Below, piece by piece: positions 38,505 to 47,484 of a DNA stretch of 64,000 nt; the first letter of the stretch is position 1; each line of letters opens with the position of its first letter. The DNA lies in the NCBI RefSeq assembly GCF_900111925.1, contig NZ_FOKA01000008.1:124001-188000 (forward strand), written 5' to 3'. Below the pieces are notes generated by a model that worked only from the letters and a program-made list of their open reading frames with translations, had not been told where the DNA came from and ran no database searches. A program made the position numbers and the translations under genes. This stretch comes from Cellulomonas marina (lineage in GTDB: Bacteria > Actinomycetota > Actinomycetes > Actinomycetales > Cellulomonadaceae).

Positions 38505-38510
38505 ACGCTA
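38505..38510 (-). promoter_or_regulatory. -10 hexamer TAGCGT, leaderless (minus strand)
   Basis: On the minus strand TAGCGT is 8 bases before the GTG of the DUF3097 gene. Confidence 0.5.
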
Positions 38511-38559
38511 GGTCACGCCCGTGCCTGTGCCCGGCAGGTCGTCGTGTGGACACGCCGCG

Positions 38560-38565
38560 TAGGAT
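38560..38565 (+). promoter_or_regulatory. -10 hexamer TAGGAT of hrcA
   Basis: TAGGAT shares its last base with the first base of the CIRCE element, so HrcA binding would cover the transcription start. Confidence 0.6.
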
Positions 38566-38591
38566 TGGCACTCAGCACGGGCGAGTGCTAC
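38565..38591 (+). promoter_or_regulatory. CIRCE operator (HrcA binding site)
   Basis: TTGGCACTC at 38565-38573, a 9-base spacer, then GAGTGCTAC at 38583-38591. The consensus is TTAGCACTC-N9-GAGTGCTAA, so 16 of 18 arm bases match. This predicts autorepression of hrcA-dnaJ, relieved on heat shock. Confidence 0.92.
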
Positions 38592-38645
38592 CCGGGACCC
38601 GCCCGGTGAGGCCCCCGCACGAACGGACGACGGCAGGAGGACGGC

Positions 38646-39671
38646 ATGGGCAGCGGCGACGAGCGGCGCGTGGACGTCCTGCGCGCCATCGTGGAGGACT
38701 ACGTCGCGACGCGGGAGCCCGTGGGGTCGCGGGCCCTCGTCGAGCGCCACAGCCTGGGCGTGTCCCCGGCGACGATCCGCAACGACATGGCGGCCCTCGA
38801 GGAGGGCGGCTACATCGTCCAGCCGCACACCTCGGCCGGGCGCGTGCCGACGGACAAGGGCTACCGGCTCTTCGTCGACCGCCTGTCGGAGGTCAAGCCG
38901 CTCTCGTCGCCGGAGCGGCGGGCGATCGCGTCCTTCCTCGAGGACGCCGTCGACCTCGACGACGTCGTGGACCGGTCCGTGCGGCTGCTCGCGCAGCTGA
39001 CGCACCAGGTGGCCGTCGTGCAGTACCCGTCCCTGCGGCGCTCGGCGCTGCGGCACGTCGAGCTCGTGCCCGTCGGCCCGCGCCACCTGCTCGTCGTGCT
39101 CATCACGCGCACGGGCCGCGTCGAGCAGCGGACGGTCGAGCTGGACCACGACCTCGACGAGCTCGTCGTCGCCCAGCTGCGGACCCGGCTCAACGTGGCC
39201 GTCGCGGGGCGGGTGCTGGCCGACCTGGCCCGCGTGCGCGAGGAGCTGCGCGAGGCGTTCCCGCCCGCGGACCGGTCCCTGCTCGACGCGGTGCTCGCGG
39301 TCGTGGAGGAGACGCTCGCGCTGGAGGGCGAGGAGCGGATCGTCATGGCCGGCACGGCCAACCTCGCGCGCGGCGGGCCCGCCGACTTCGTGCGCACGCT
39401 CGGGCCCGTGCTCGAGGCGCTCGAGGAGCAGGTCGTCCTCCTGCGCCTGCTGTCCGACATGGCCGAGGACGAGACGGCGGTCAGCGTCCGCATCGGCCGG
39501 GAGAACCGGCACGAGGGCCTGGTGGAGACGAGCTTCGTCACCACGGGCTACGGCGACGGCGCGTCCGTCGCCCGCATCGGGTCCGTCGGCCCGCTGCGGA
39601 TGGACTACCCGGGCACGATGGCCGCCGTGCGCGCCGTCGCCCGTTACCTCAGCCGGATCCTCGCGGGGTAG
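38646..39671 (+). CDS. hrcA: heat-inducible transcriptional repressor HrcA
   Basis: Represses chaperone genes through CIRCE. The 341-residue protein has an N-terminal winged helix ([72 protein letters not shown]), the [12 protein letters not shown] linker, and the GAF-like C-terminal half ending [26 protein letters not shown], all typical. AGGAGG is five bases before ATG 38646. The CIRCE lies 55 bases upstream, and dnaJ follows by 62 bp, so the pair forms one HrcA-regulated operon. Confidence 0.97.
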   Translation: MGSGDERRVDVLRAIVEDYVATREPVGSRALVERHSLGVSPATIRNDMAALEEGGYIVQPHTSAGRVPTDKGYRLFVDRLSEVKPLSSPERRAIASFLEDAVDLDDVVDRSVRLLAQLTHQVAVVQYPSLRRSALRHVELVPVGPRHLLVVLITRTGRVEQRTVELDHDLDELVVAQLRTRLNVAVAGRVLADLARVREELREAFPPADRSLLDAVLAVVEETLALEGEERIVMAGTANLARGGPADFVRTLGPVLEALEEQVVLLRLLSDMAEDETAVSVRIGRENRHEGLVETSFVTTGYGDGASVARIGSVGPLRMDYPGTMAAVRAVARYLSRILAG

Positions 39672-39733
39672 GCCCGCCCGGCCCCGACCCGACCCAGCCC
39701 CTCCCCGCACCACCCGCCCGCGAAGAGAGCGAC

Positions 39734-40867
39734 GTGACCGACTACTACGCGATCCTCGGCGTCCAGCGCGACGCCACGCCCGAGCAGATCAAGAAGGCGT
39801 ACCGCAAGCTCGCCCGAGAGCTGCACCCCGACGTGGCCGGGGCCGACGCGGGCTCGGAGGAGCGGTTCAAGGACGTCAGCCGCGCCTACGACGTGCTGGG
39901 CAACCCGGACAAGCGCCGGGCCTACGACATGGGCGCCGACCCCGCCTCCCCCGGGGGCATGGGCGGCGCGGGCGCCGGCTTCGGTTTCCAGGACATCTTC
40001 GAGACGTTCTTCGGCGCGGCCGCCGGCGCCTCGCAGGCCGCCCGCGGCCCCGTGCCGCGTGCCCGCCGCGGGCAGGACGCCCTCGTCCGGCTGGACATCG
40101 ACCTCGCGGAGGCGGCGTTCGGCGTCCACCGGGAGATCCCGGTCGACACCGCGGTCGTCTGCCCGACGTGCTCGGGCACGTGCTGCCGCCCGGGGACGTC
40201 GCCGCGCACGTGCGAGGTCTGCGGCGGGCGCGGTTCGGTCCAGCGCGTGGCGCGCTCGTTCCTCGGTCAGGTCATGACGACGCAGCCCTGCGCGGCCTGC
40301 CAGGGCTTCGGCTCCGTCATCGCCGAGCCGTGCACGGACTGCTCCGGCGAGGGCCGGGTGCGCTCGCGCCGGACCCTGTCCGTCGACGTGCCCGCCGGCG
40401 TCGACACCGGCACGCGCATCAAGCTCACCGGTCAGGGCGAGGTGGGCCCCGCGGGCGGGCCCGCCGGCGACGTCTACCTCGAGGTGCGCGAGCGCCGGCA
40501 CGAGACGTTCGTCCGGGAGGGCGACGACCTGCACGCCACGCTCGCGGTGCCCATGACGGCGGCGGCGCTGGGCACGGTCGTCCAGCTCGAGACGCTCGAC
40601 GGCCCGCGCGACGTGGACCTGCGGCCGGGCACGCAGCCCGCGCAGGTCGTCACGCTCAAGGGCCTCGGCGTCGGCCACCTGCACGGCCAGGGCCGCGGCG
40701 ACCTGCACGTGCACGTCGACGTCCAGGTGCCGACCGCGCTCGACGACGAGCAGGCCGACCTGCTGCGGCGGCTGGCGTCCCTGCGTGGCGAGGAGCGCCC
40801 CGACGCGCGCCTCGCGGCCCACGGCGGCGTGTTCTCCAAGCTGCGCGACAGGCTCGCAGGCCGGTGA
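39734..40867 (+). CDS. dnaJ: chaperone protein DnaJ (hrcA-linked copy)
   Basis: Co-chaperone that loads clients on DnaK. The 377-residue type I J-protein has the J domain with HPD (RELHPDVAG) in the first 70 residues, a Gly/Phe-rich linker (GGMGGAGAGFGFQDIFETFFG), and a zinc domain with four motifs: CPTCSGTC, CEVCGGRG, CAACQGFG and CTDCSGEG. The first departs from CxxCxGxG: its last position is Cys instead of Gly, though the two metal-binding Cys are kept. C-terminal substrate domains follow. This hrcA-adjacent copy is the DnaJ2 type of actinobacteria. GTG 39734 has AAGAGAG upstream. Confidence 0.96.
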   Translation: MTDYYAILGVQRDATPEQIKKAYRKLARELHPDVAGADAGSEERFKDVSRAYDVLGNPDKRRAYDMGADPASPGGMGGAGAGFGFQDIFETFFGAAAGASQAARGPVPRARRGQDALVRLDIDLAEAAFGVHREIPVDTAVVCPTCSGTCCRPGTSPRTCEVCGGRGSVQRVARSFLGQVMTTQPCAACQGFGSVIAEPCTDCSGEGRVRSRRTLSVDVPAGVDTGTRIKLTGQGEVGPAGGPAGDVYLEVRERRHETFVREGDDLHATLAVPMTAAALGTVVQLETLDGPRDVDLRPGTQPAQVVTLKGLGVGHLHGQGRGDLHVHVDVQVPTALDDEQADLLRRLASLRGEERPDARLAAHGGVFSKLRDRLAGR

Positions 40868-40895
40868 GCCCGCGCCGCCGGTGGGCGGGCCGGCC

Positions 40896-41678
40896 GTGAG
40901 CGCGCCGGTCTTCCTCACGGAGCCGGGCGAGCTGGACGGCGTGACCGCCGGCGGCACGTTCCTGCTCGGCGGCGCCGAGGGCCGGCACGCGGGTGTCGTG
41001 CAGCGCCGCGCGCCGGGCGAGCGCGTGGACGTCGTGGACGGGCGGGGGGTCCGGCTCGTCGCGCGCGTCGCCGCGGCCACGGCCGACGGCGTGGTCCTGG
41101 ACGTCGAGGACAGGGTCGAGGAGCCGGGACCGCGCGTCCGGCTGGTGCTCGTTCAGGCGCTGGCCAAGGGCGACCGCGACGAGCTGGCGGTCGAGGCCGC
41201 CACGGAGCTCGGGGCCGACGTCGTGGTCCCCTGGCAGGCCGAGCGGTCCGTCGTCGTCTGGCGCGGGGAGCGCGCCGCGAAGAGCCGCGCGCGCTGGCTC
41301 GGCACCGTCCGGGCCGCGGCCAAGCAGTCCCGGCGGGCGCGGGTGCCGGACGTCGAGGCGGCGCTCGACACGGCCGGTCTCGCGCGGCGGGCGGCGGAGG
41401 TCGTGGGGGCCGGGGGTGCGGTCGTGGTCCTGCACGAGGAGGCGACGACCCCGCTGGCGGCGGTGCCGCTGCCGGGTGCGCCCGACGTGCCGGTGGACGA
41501 GCCGGTCGACGTGCTCGTCGTCGTCGGGCCGGAGGGCGGGATCGCCGAGCGGGAGACCGAGCGGCTCCTCGCCGCCGGGGCGGTGGCCGCGCGGCTGGCG
41601 CCGCACGTGCTGCGCACCTCGACGGCCGGTCCGGTGGCGCTCGCGCTGCTCGCCCAGCGGCTGGGCCGCTGGGGCTGA
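40896..41678 (+). CDS. rsmE: 16S rRNA (uracil(1498)-N(3))-methyltransferase
   Basis: Methylates U1498 of 16S rRNA with SAM. The 260-residue SPOUT protein has an N-terminal PUA-like domain (LLGGAEGRHAGVVQRRAPGERVDVVDGRG), LVLVQALAKGDRDELAVEAATELGADVVVPW, the SAM-binding knot VLVVVGPEGGIAERETERLLAAGAVAARLAPHVLRTSTAGPVALALL. GTG 40896 gives the usual family start; GTGs slightly upstream are possible. It follows dnaJ by 28 bp, the conserved order hrcA-dnaJ-rsmE. Confidence 0.95.
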   Translation: MSAPVFLTEPGELDGVTAGGTFLLGGAEGRHAGVVQRRAPGERVDVVDGRGVRLVARVAAATADGVVLDVEDRVEEPGPRVRLVLVQALAKGDRDELAVEAATELGADVVVPWQAERSVVVWRGERAAKSRARWLGTVRAAAKQSRRARVPDVEAALDTAGLARRAAEVVGAGGAVVVLHEEATTPLAAVPLPGAPDVPVDEPVDVLVVVGPEGGIAERETERLLAAGAVAARLAPHVLRTSTAGPVALALLAQRLGRWG

Positions 41679-41769
41679 GAGGCGGTCCCGCGGTCCGGAC
41701 GGGGTCCGCGCACGGGCCGTCCCCCGCGGCCGCTGTGACCCCGGGCAGGTGCGTGCCGGGGGCCGTGGC

Positions 41770-41775
41770 TACGCT
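41770..41775 (+). promoter_or_regulatory. -10 hexamer TACGCT, leaderless, before phoH
   Basis: TACGCT is 8 bases before GTG 41784, without a ribosome binding site. Confidence 0.55.
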
Positions 41776-41783
41776 GGTGCGAC

Positions 41784-42875
41784 GTGACCACCCGCGTCGC
41801 CGCCCCGGGCGGCGGCGCCCCGACGAAGGAGCGCACGGCGACCGCCGAGCACATGACCTCACCGACGCAGTCCAGCGCCCGCCGCGAGCGGGGCGAGCCC
41901 GGGGGCCACGGCGCCCCCGCCCGGGTCGAGCACCGGATCACGGTGCCGCCCGAGATCCCCATGGTCGAGCTGCTCGGCCTCCGCGACGAGGTGCTGACGG
42001 AGATCGAGCGCGGGTTCTCGACCGTCTCCGTGCACGTGCGCGGCAACGAGGTGTCGCTGGCCGGTCCGGCCGGGGACGTCGCGCTCGTCGCGCGCCTCGT
42101 CGACGAGCTGGTCGAGATGACCGCCGGCGGCACGCCGCTGACCCCCGACGTCGTGCGCCGCACGGTCGGCATGCTGACCGAGGGGGCGCACGCGCGCCCC
42201 GCGGACGTGCTGACCTTCAACATCCTCACCGCCCGCGGCCGGACGATCCGGCCCAAGACCGCGGGCCAGAAGGAGTACGTCGACGCCATCGACCGCCACA
42301 CGGTCACCTTCGGCATCGGCCCGGCCGGCACGGGCAAGACGTACCTCGCCATGGCCAAGGCGGTGCAGGCGCTGCAGTCCCGGCGCGTGAACCGCATCGT
42401 CCTCACCCGGCCCGCGGTCGAGGCGGGGGAGCGGCTGGGGTTCCTGCCCGGGACGCTGACGGAGAAGATCGACCCCTACCTGCGGCCGCTGTACGACGCG
42501 CTGCACGACATGGTGGACCCCGAGTCGATCCCGCGGCTCATGGAGGCCGGCACCATCGAGGTGGCGCCCCTGGCCTTCATGCGCGGCCGGACGCTCAACG
42601 ACGCCTTCGTCATCCTCGACGAGGCGCAGAACACCACCACCGAGCAGATGAAGATGTTCCTCACCCGGCTCGGGTTCGGCTCCACCATCGTCGTCACGGG
42701 CGACGTCACGCAGACCGACCTGCCGGGCGGCAGCGTCTCCGGTCTGCGGGCGGTGCAGGACGTGCTGGCCGACGTCGAGGACGTGGTGTTCTGCCGCCTC
42801 ACCTCGCAGGACGTGGTCCGCCACCGGCTCGTCGGGCAGATCATCGACGCCTGGGCGCGCTGGGACCGGCGCTAG
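41784..42875 (+). CDS. phoH: PhoH-family ATPase (PhoH-like/YbeZ)
   Basis: An RNA-associated ATPase linked to ribosome maturation with YbeY. The 363-residue protein has an N-terminal KH-like region ([32 protein letters not shown]), Walker [20 protein letters not shown], the PhoH motif [20 protein letters not shown], Walker [15 protein letters not shown], and [15 protein letters not shown]. The first 45 residues are a variable Arg/Gly tail. The gene is followed by ybeY, its conserved functional partner. Confidence 0.95.
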   Translation: MTTRVAAPGGGAPTKERTATAEHMTSPTQSSARRERGEPGGHGAPARVEHRITVPPEIPMVELLGLRDEVLTEIERGFSTVSVHVRGNEVSLAGPAGDVALVARLVDELVEMTAGGTPLTPDVVRRTVGMLTEGAHARPADVLTFNILTARGRTIRPKTAGQKEYVDAIDRHTVTFGIGPAGTGKTYLAMAKAVQALQSRRVNRIVLTRPAVEAGERLGFLPGTLTEKIDPYLRPLYDALHDMVDPESIPRLMEAGTIEVAPLAFMRGRTLNDAFVILDEAQNTTTEQMKMFLTRLGFGSTIVVTGDVTQTDLPGGSVSGLRAVQDVLADVEDVVFCRLTSQDVVRHRLVGQIIDAWARWDRR

Positions 42876-42953
42876 CCTCTCCCGCGGGCACCCGTCGTGG
42901 TGCCCGGCCCGCCCGACGAGCCGACGAGACGACGACAGGACGTGCACGCCACC

Positions 42954-43439
42954 GTGAGCATCGAGGTCACCAACGAGACCGGCCACGCGGTCGACGAGGC
43001 GGAGTTCGCCGCGCTCGCCCGGCACGTGCTGGACGCGATGCACGTGCACCCGCAGACCGACCTGTCGATCACGCTCGTCGGCACGGAGGTCATGTCCGAC
43101 CTGCACGTGCGCTGGATGGACGAGCCGGGCCCCACGGACGTGCTGTCCTTCCCCATGGACGAGCTGCGACCCGGCCGCGAGGACGCCGTGACGCCCGCGG
43201 GGCTGCTCGGCGACGTCGTGCTGTGCCCGGAGGTCGCGGCCGTCCAGGCGCGCGCCGCCGGGCACAGCACCGTGGAGGAGCTCCTCCTGCTGACGACGCA
43301 CGGGATCCTGCACCTGCTCGGGTACGACCACGCCGAGCCCGAGGAGGAGAAGGAGATGTTCGCGCTGCAGCGGCGGCTCCTGCTGACGTTCCTCGCCGGC
43401 CGCGGTGCGGACGGCTCCCTCGAGCGGACCCTCCCGTGA
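42954..43439 (+). CDS. ybeY: rRNA maturation RNase YbeY
   Basis: Metal-dependent endoribonuclease for 16S rRNA 3'-end processing and ribosome quality control. The 161-residue protein has the zinc motif [11 protein letters not shown] (HGxLHxxGYDH) near 115-125 and the preceding [28 protein letters not shown], diagnostic for the family. I chose GTG 42954 because SIEVTNET is the usual N-terminus; earlier in-frame GTGs at 42942 and 42897 give an atypical Arg-rich extension. The stop overlaps the next gene by GTGA. Confidence 0.95.
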   Translation: MSIEVTNETGHAVDEAEFAALARHVLDAMHVHPQTDLSITLVGTEVMSDLHVRWMDEPGPTDVLSFPMDELRPGREDAVTPAGLLGDVVLCPEVAAVQARAAGHSTVEELLLLTTHGILHLLGYDHAEPEEEKEMFALQRRLLLTFLAGRGADGSLERTLP

Positions 43440-44794
43440 CCGACGTCCCGGTGGCGCTGCTCGTCACCGTCGCGGTCCTGGCGATCGCGCTGGCGGCGAC
43501 CCTGTCCGCGGGCGAGGTGGCCGTCGGGCGGGTCACGCGGGCCGCGGTCGCGGAGCTCGGGGCCGCCGGGCACCCCGCCGCCGCCCGCGTCGAGGCGCTG
43601 TCCCTGCACCACGGGCGCGTGCAGTCCGCGGCCTCGTTCGTGCGGATCGTGGCCGAGATGACCGCGACCGTCTGCCTCACGCTGGCGGTCGCGGACGCCA
43701 CCGCCCTGCCGTGGTGGGGCGTCCTGCTCGTGTCCGTCGCGGTGTGCGCGCTCGTGGCGTTCCTCCTCGTGCGCCTGAGCCCCCGCCGCCTCGGCCGGCG
43801 CCACCCGGCGGCGACGCTCGCGCGGACGTGGCCGCTGCTCGTCGGCGTCACCGCGCTGGCCGGCGGCGTCGGGCGCCCCGAGAGCGTCGGGGAGCACGCG
43901 GAGGAGGAGCAGGAGGAGGAGCTGCGCGACATGGTCCAGCGCGTGGCCGAGTCCGAGGCCATCGAGGACGAGGAGCGCGAGCTGTTCCGCTCGGTGCTCG
44001 AGCTCGGGGACCGGCTCACGCGCGAGGTCATGGTGCCGCGGCCCGACATGATCACCGTGCACGCGGCGTCCCCCCTGCCCAAGGCGCTGTCGCTGCTGCT
44101 GCGCTCCGGGTTCTCGCGGGCGCCCGTCACCGGGGACTCCGTCGACGACCTGCGCGGGGTGCTCTACCTCAAGGACCTCGTGCGGCACCTGCAGGACGCG
44201 GGCGACGACGGGCGCACGCTCGTGGCCGACCTGGCGCGCCCGCCGGTCTTCGTGCCCGAGTCCAAGCCCGTGGACGCGCTGCTGCGCGAGCTCCAGTCGG
44301 GCTCCTCGCACCTCGCGCTCGTCGTCGACGAGTACGGCGGCATCGCCGGGCTGGTGACCATCGAGGACGCGCTGGAGGAGCTCGTCGGGGAGCTGACGGA
44401 CGAGCACGACCCCGACGCACCGGTCGTCGAGGAGGTCGAGCCGGGCGTGTACCGCGTCCCGGCGCGGCTGGGTCGCGACGAGGTCGGCGAGCTGTTCGGC
44501 CTCGAGGTGGACGACGAGGACGTGGACAGCGCGGGCGGCCTGCTGGCCAAGGCGCTCGGCAAGGTGCCGCTGCCGGGCTCCGAGGGGGAGATCCACGGGC
44601 TGCACCTGCGCGCCGAGCGGGTCGAGGGACGCCGCAAGCGCCTGGCGACGGTGCTCGTCAGCCGCGCCCACGAGCCCGAGGCCGAGGACGGGTCCGGCGG
44701 GGACGAGGACGGGCGTGAGCACGGACGCGAGCACGGTCGTGAGCACGGTCGTGACGACGAGCGCGTGCGCGCGCAGGACGGGGCCTCGCGGTGA
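43436..44794 (+). CDS. hemolysin-family CNNM/CBS-domain transporter (CorC/YtfL-like)
   Basis: A 452-residue membrane protein: a DUF21-type region with about three helices ([57 protein letters not shown]), a linker, paired CBS domains ([38 protein letters not shown]..., [49 protein letters not shown]) and a CorC_HlyC C-terminal domain ([18 protein letters not shown]). These proteins handle magnesium or cobalt efflux, CBS domains sensing adenosine nucleotides. The tail holds four GREH repeats. Location between ybeY and era is conserved. Confidence 0.93.
   Translation: MTDVPVALLVTVAVLAIALAATLSAGEVAVGRVTRAAVAELGAAGHPAAARVEALSLHHGRVQSAASFVRIVAEMTATVCLTLAVADATALPWWGVLLVSVAVCALVAFLLVRLSPRRLGRRHPAATLARTWPLLVGVTALAGGVGRPESVGEHAEEEQEEELRDMVQRVAESEAIEDEERELFRSVLELGDRLTREVMVPRPDMITVHAASPLPKALSLLLRSGFSRAPVTGDSVDDLRGVLYLKDLVRHLQDAGDDGRTLVADLARPPVFVPESKPVDALLRELQSGSSHLALVVDEYGGIAGLVTIEDALEELVGELTDEHDPDAPVVEEVEPGVYRVPARLGRDEVGELFGLEVDDEDVDSAGGLLAKALGKVPLPGSEGEIHGLHLRAERVEGRRKRLATVLVSRAHEPEAEDGSGGDEDGREHGREHGREHGRDDERVRAQDGASR
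44711..44758 (+). repeat. four 12-bp tandem units at the CBS-protein gene end
   Basis: Units of type GGTCGTGAGCAC, in frame, encode Gly-Arg-Glu-His three times and Gly-Arg-Asp-Asp once. Confidence 0.88.
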
Positions 44795-45759
44795 CCGGCG
44801 GGCGGCCCTTCCGCGCCGGGTTCGCGTGCCTCGTCGGGCGCCCGAACGCCGGCAAGTCGACCCTGACCAACGCCCTCGTCGGGCAGAAGGTCGCCATCAC
44901 CTCGGACCGGCCGCAGACCACCCGGCACACCGTGCGCGGGATCGTGCACCGCGCCGACGGGCAGGTCGTGCTCGTCGACACCCCCGGGCTGCACCGCCCG
45001 CGCACGCTGCTGGGCGAGCGGCTCAACGACCTCGTGCGCGGCACGCTGGCCGAGGTCGACGTCGTCGGTTTCTGCCTGCCCGCGGACCAGCGCGTCGGGC
45101 CCGGGGACCGGTTCATCGCCGAGCAGCTCGCGGCGCTGCGACCGCCGGAGGGCACGGCGGGGGCGTCCGCAGGTGCGGGGACACCGGTCGTCGCGGTCGT
45201 GACGAAGGCGGACCTCGTCGGGAAGGGGCGCCTGGCCGAGCACCTCCTGGCCGTGCAGGAGCTGGGCGCCTGGACGGACATCGTGCCGGTGTCGGCGCGG
45301 TCCGGCTACCAGGTGGACGTGCTCGTCGACGTCCTGCTGGGCCTCCTGCCGGAGGGGCCGCCGCTCTACCCGGAGGGCGAGCTGACGGACGAGCCGGAGG
45401 CGGTCATGGTCGCCGAGCTCGTCCGGGAGGCCGCCCTCGAGGGCGTGCGCGACGAGCTGCCGCACTCCCTGGCGGTCGTCGTCGAGGAGATCGTCGCCCG
45501 CGAGCCGCGCGAGGGCCAGGCCGGGCGGCCCCCGGTCGGGCCGCCGCTGCTCGACGTCCGGGTGGAGCTCTTCGTCGAGCGCGACAGCCAGAAGGCCATC
45601 GTCATCGGCAAGGGCGGGGCGCGGTTGCGCGACGTCGGCACGCGCGCCCGCCGCGAGATCGAGGCCCTGCTGGGCGCGAAGGTGTTCCTCGACCTGCACG
45701 TGCGGGTCGCCAAGGACTGGCAGCGCGACCCCAAGCAGCTCGGCCGGCTCGGCTTCTAG
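44791..45759 (+). CDS. era: GTPase Era
   Basis: Ribosome-assembly GTPase that binds the 3' end of 16S rRNA. The 322-residue protein has G1 GRPNAGKST, the Era signature KVAITSDRPQTTRHTVRGIV, G3 DTPGLH, G4 TKADL, G5 VSARS, and a C-terminal KH domain (RDSQKAIVIGKGGARLRDVGTRARREIEALLG...VRVAKDWQRD). The start overlaps the previous stop by GTGA. It closes the ribosome-maturation run, with the hydrolase gene starting inside its TAG. Confidence 0.97.
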   Translation: MTGGRPFRAGFACLVGRPNAGKSTLTNALVGQKVAITSDRPQTTRHTVRGIVHRADGQVVLVDTPGLHRPRTLLGERLNDLVRGTLAEVDVVGFCLPADQRVGPGDRFIAEQLAALRPPEGTAGASAGAGTPVVAVVTKADLVGKGRLAEHLLAVQELGAWTDIVPVSARSGYQVDVLVDVLLGLLPEGPPLYPEGELTDEPEAVMVAELVREAALEGVRDELPHSLAVVVEEIVAREPREGQAGRPPVGPPLLDVRVELFVERDSQKAIVIGKGGARLRDVGTRARREIEALLGAKVFLDLHVRVAKDWQRDPKQLGRLGF

Positions 45760-47351
45760 TGGCCCCCGCCCGGGCCGCCGCCACCGGGCCCCGGTGGTGG
45801 CGGCGGCTGCGTCGCGTGGACCCGCACCGCGGCCTGCCCGCGACGGTCGGCGGCACCGCCGTGGCGCTCGTCGTGCTCGCCGTCGTCGGGTCCCTGCTCG
45901 GCCCGCAGTGGGCGCCGACGCCGCTGACCGACCCGCTGGAGGTCGCGGCGACCGGCACGACGGTGACGGGGGCGCCCCCGACGGCGGGGTACGCGACGAC
46001 GCAGCGCGTGGTGGACGTGGTGCTCGACGGGGCGACCGTGCGGGCGCAGGTCACGGCGCCGGTCGGGGCCGGCGACGACCTGCCCGGCGTCGTGTTCGTG
46101 CACGGCGCGGGGACGGGCCGGTTCGTCCAGGCGTTCCGCGCGCAGGCCGAGGCGATGGCGCGCGCCGGGGTCGTCGCGATGGTCCCGGACAAGCGGCTGG
46201 ACACCTACACGCTCCGGCACCGCGACTACGAGGCGATGGCCGCCGACTACGCACGGTCCGTCGCGGTGCTGCGGGACCAGCCGGAGGTCGACCCGGCGCG
46301 GGTCGGCGTCTACGGGGAGAGCGAGGGCGCGTGGATCGCGCCCGTGATGGCCGCACGGGACCCGGGCCTGGCGTTCGTCGCGCTGGTGTCCGCGCCGGTC
46401 GTGCCGCCGCTGCAGCAGGCGGCCTTCGCGGCGGACTCCTACCTGCGCAACACCGGCGTGCCGCAGCAGGTGTTCCGCGCCATCCCGCGCGCCGTCGGGC
46501 TGTCGCTGCCGGGCGGCGGCTTCGAGTACGCGCGCTTCGACGTGACGCCCTTCCAGCGCCGCACGACCCAACCGCTGTTCGTCGCCTACGGCACCGGGGA
46601 CGCGTCCATGCCGCTGGTCCAGGGCGCGCAGCGGATCATCGCCGACGCCGCCGTGGCCGGGAACGTCGACGTCACCGTCCGCTACTACGCCGGCGCGAGC
46701 CACGGCCTGCGGGTGCACGGCGAGGTGTCGGCGGACTTCCTGCGCGACCTCACGGGCTGGGTCGCCGGCCTGCCCGCGACGGCCGGCAGCGCCCCCCGCA
46801 TCGCCGGTGCGCAGCCCGTGCAGACCTACCTGGCCGGACCGGTGCCGCAGCCGCGGTGGCTGCGCGACGGGACGGTCGTGCTGGGGACGGTCGCCGCCGG
46901 CGCCGTGCTGCTGCTGCTCGCGCCCGCGGCGGTCGGCGTCGACCGGGCCCTGGACCCGTGGCGGCGCCGACGGGCCGCGCGGCACGGCACCGCGCCGGTG
47001 CTGCGGCGGTTCGCCGCCGGCATCCGCGACCCGCTGCTGGTCCTGGCGCTGGCCACGGTCCTGACGGTCGCCGCGCTCGTCTGGTACCTGACGTCCGTGG
47101 CGCAGCTGGCGCTGGACTACGAGCGCAACGCGCTGGTCGTGCAGGGCGGGTGGGTGCTGGTGCGCGTCGTGGGGCTCGTCGCGGTGGTCGCGGGCGTGCT
47201 GCTGGTGCGGCGCGTGCGGGCACTGCGGCGCGCGGGGCAGCGGGCGGCCCCCGGGGCGGTCCGGGCGGGGGCGCTCTCGCTCGTGGTGGTCGCGGCGGCG
47301 GTCCTGCTCGTCGTGCTCGCCTACTGGGGCGTGTTCCAGCTGGGCATCTGA
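45759..47351 (+). CDS. alpha/beta hydrolase fused to membrane helices
   Basis: A 530-residue protein. An N-terminal span (TAVALVVLAVVGSLLG, about 28-44) leads to an alpha/beta hydrolase domain: oxyanion loop VVFVHGAGTG, nucleophile elbow GVYGESEGAW, acid region LFVAYGTGDASMP and catalytic His in ASHGL. After about residue 365 come four further helices (GTVAAGAVLLLLAPAAVGV, LLVLALATVLTVAALVWYL, VLVRVVGLVAVVAGVLLV, ALSLVVVAAAVLLVVLAYWGVF). The hydrolase is probably outside the cell between membrane anchors. GTG 45759 shares one base with the era stop TAG. The substrate is unknown; an esterase or peptidase acting on the envelope is possible. Confidence 0.82.
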   Translation: MAPARAAATGPRWWRRLRRVDPHRGLPATVGGTAVALVVLAVVGSLLGPQWAPTPLTDPLEVAATGTTVTGAPPTAGYATTQRVVDVVLDGATVRAQVTAPVGAGDDLPGVVFVHGAGTGRFVQAFRAQAEAMARAGVVAMVPDKRLDTYTLRHRDYEAMAADYARSVAVLRDQPEVDPARVGVYGESEGAWIAPVMAARDPGLAFVALVSAPVVPPLQQAAFAADSYLRNTGVPQQVFRAIPRAVGLSLPGGGFEYARFDVTPFQRRTTQPLFVAYGTGDASMPLVQGAQRIIADAAVAGNVDVTVRYYAGASHGLRVHGEVSADFLRDLTGWVAGLPATAGSAPRIAGAQPVQTYLAGPVPQPRWLRDGTVVLGTVAAGAVLLLLAPAAVGVDRALDPWRRRRAARHGTAPVLRRFAAGIRDPLLVLALATVLTVAALVWYLTSVAQLALDYERNALVVQGGWVLVRVVGLVAVVAGVLLVRRVRALRRAGQRAAPGAVRAGALSLVVVAAAVLLVVLAYWGVFQLGI

Positions 47352-47484
47352 GGTCCCGCCGCCACCGCCCGTCGCCGGCCGCCGCCGGCCGGCCGCGGTG
47401 CCCGGGATCCGGTGATCGTTTTCCCTCACGGCCTCGGCCCCCCGACCGATGGGTGGGCGACGGCTGCCGGGCGGGAGGGGTGCG
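47352..47484 (+). other. gap upstream of the phospho-signalling locus
   Basis: 133 bp. After GC-rich self-complementary sequence (GGCCG/CCGGCC runs, 47370-47395) comes an AT-rich patch with GTGA at 47412-47415 and TCAC at 47426-47429 flanking ATCGTTTTCC-type sequence, then GGGAGGGG before ATG 47485. It is the likely promoter region of the locus, but no clear -10 is visible. Confidence 0.4.

Noticed and set aside
42897..42953. Earlier GTG codons as ybeY start
   Set aside because: They add an Arg/Pro-rich extension absent from the family; GTG 42954 gives the usual N-terminus.
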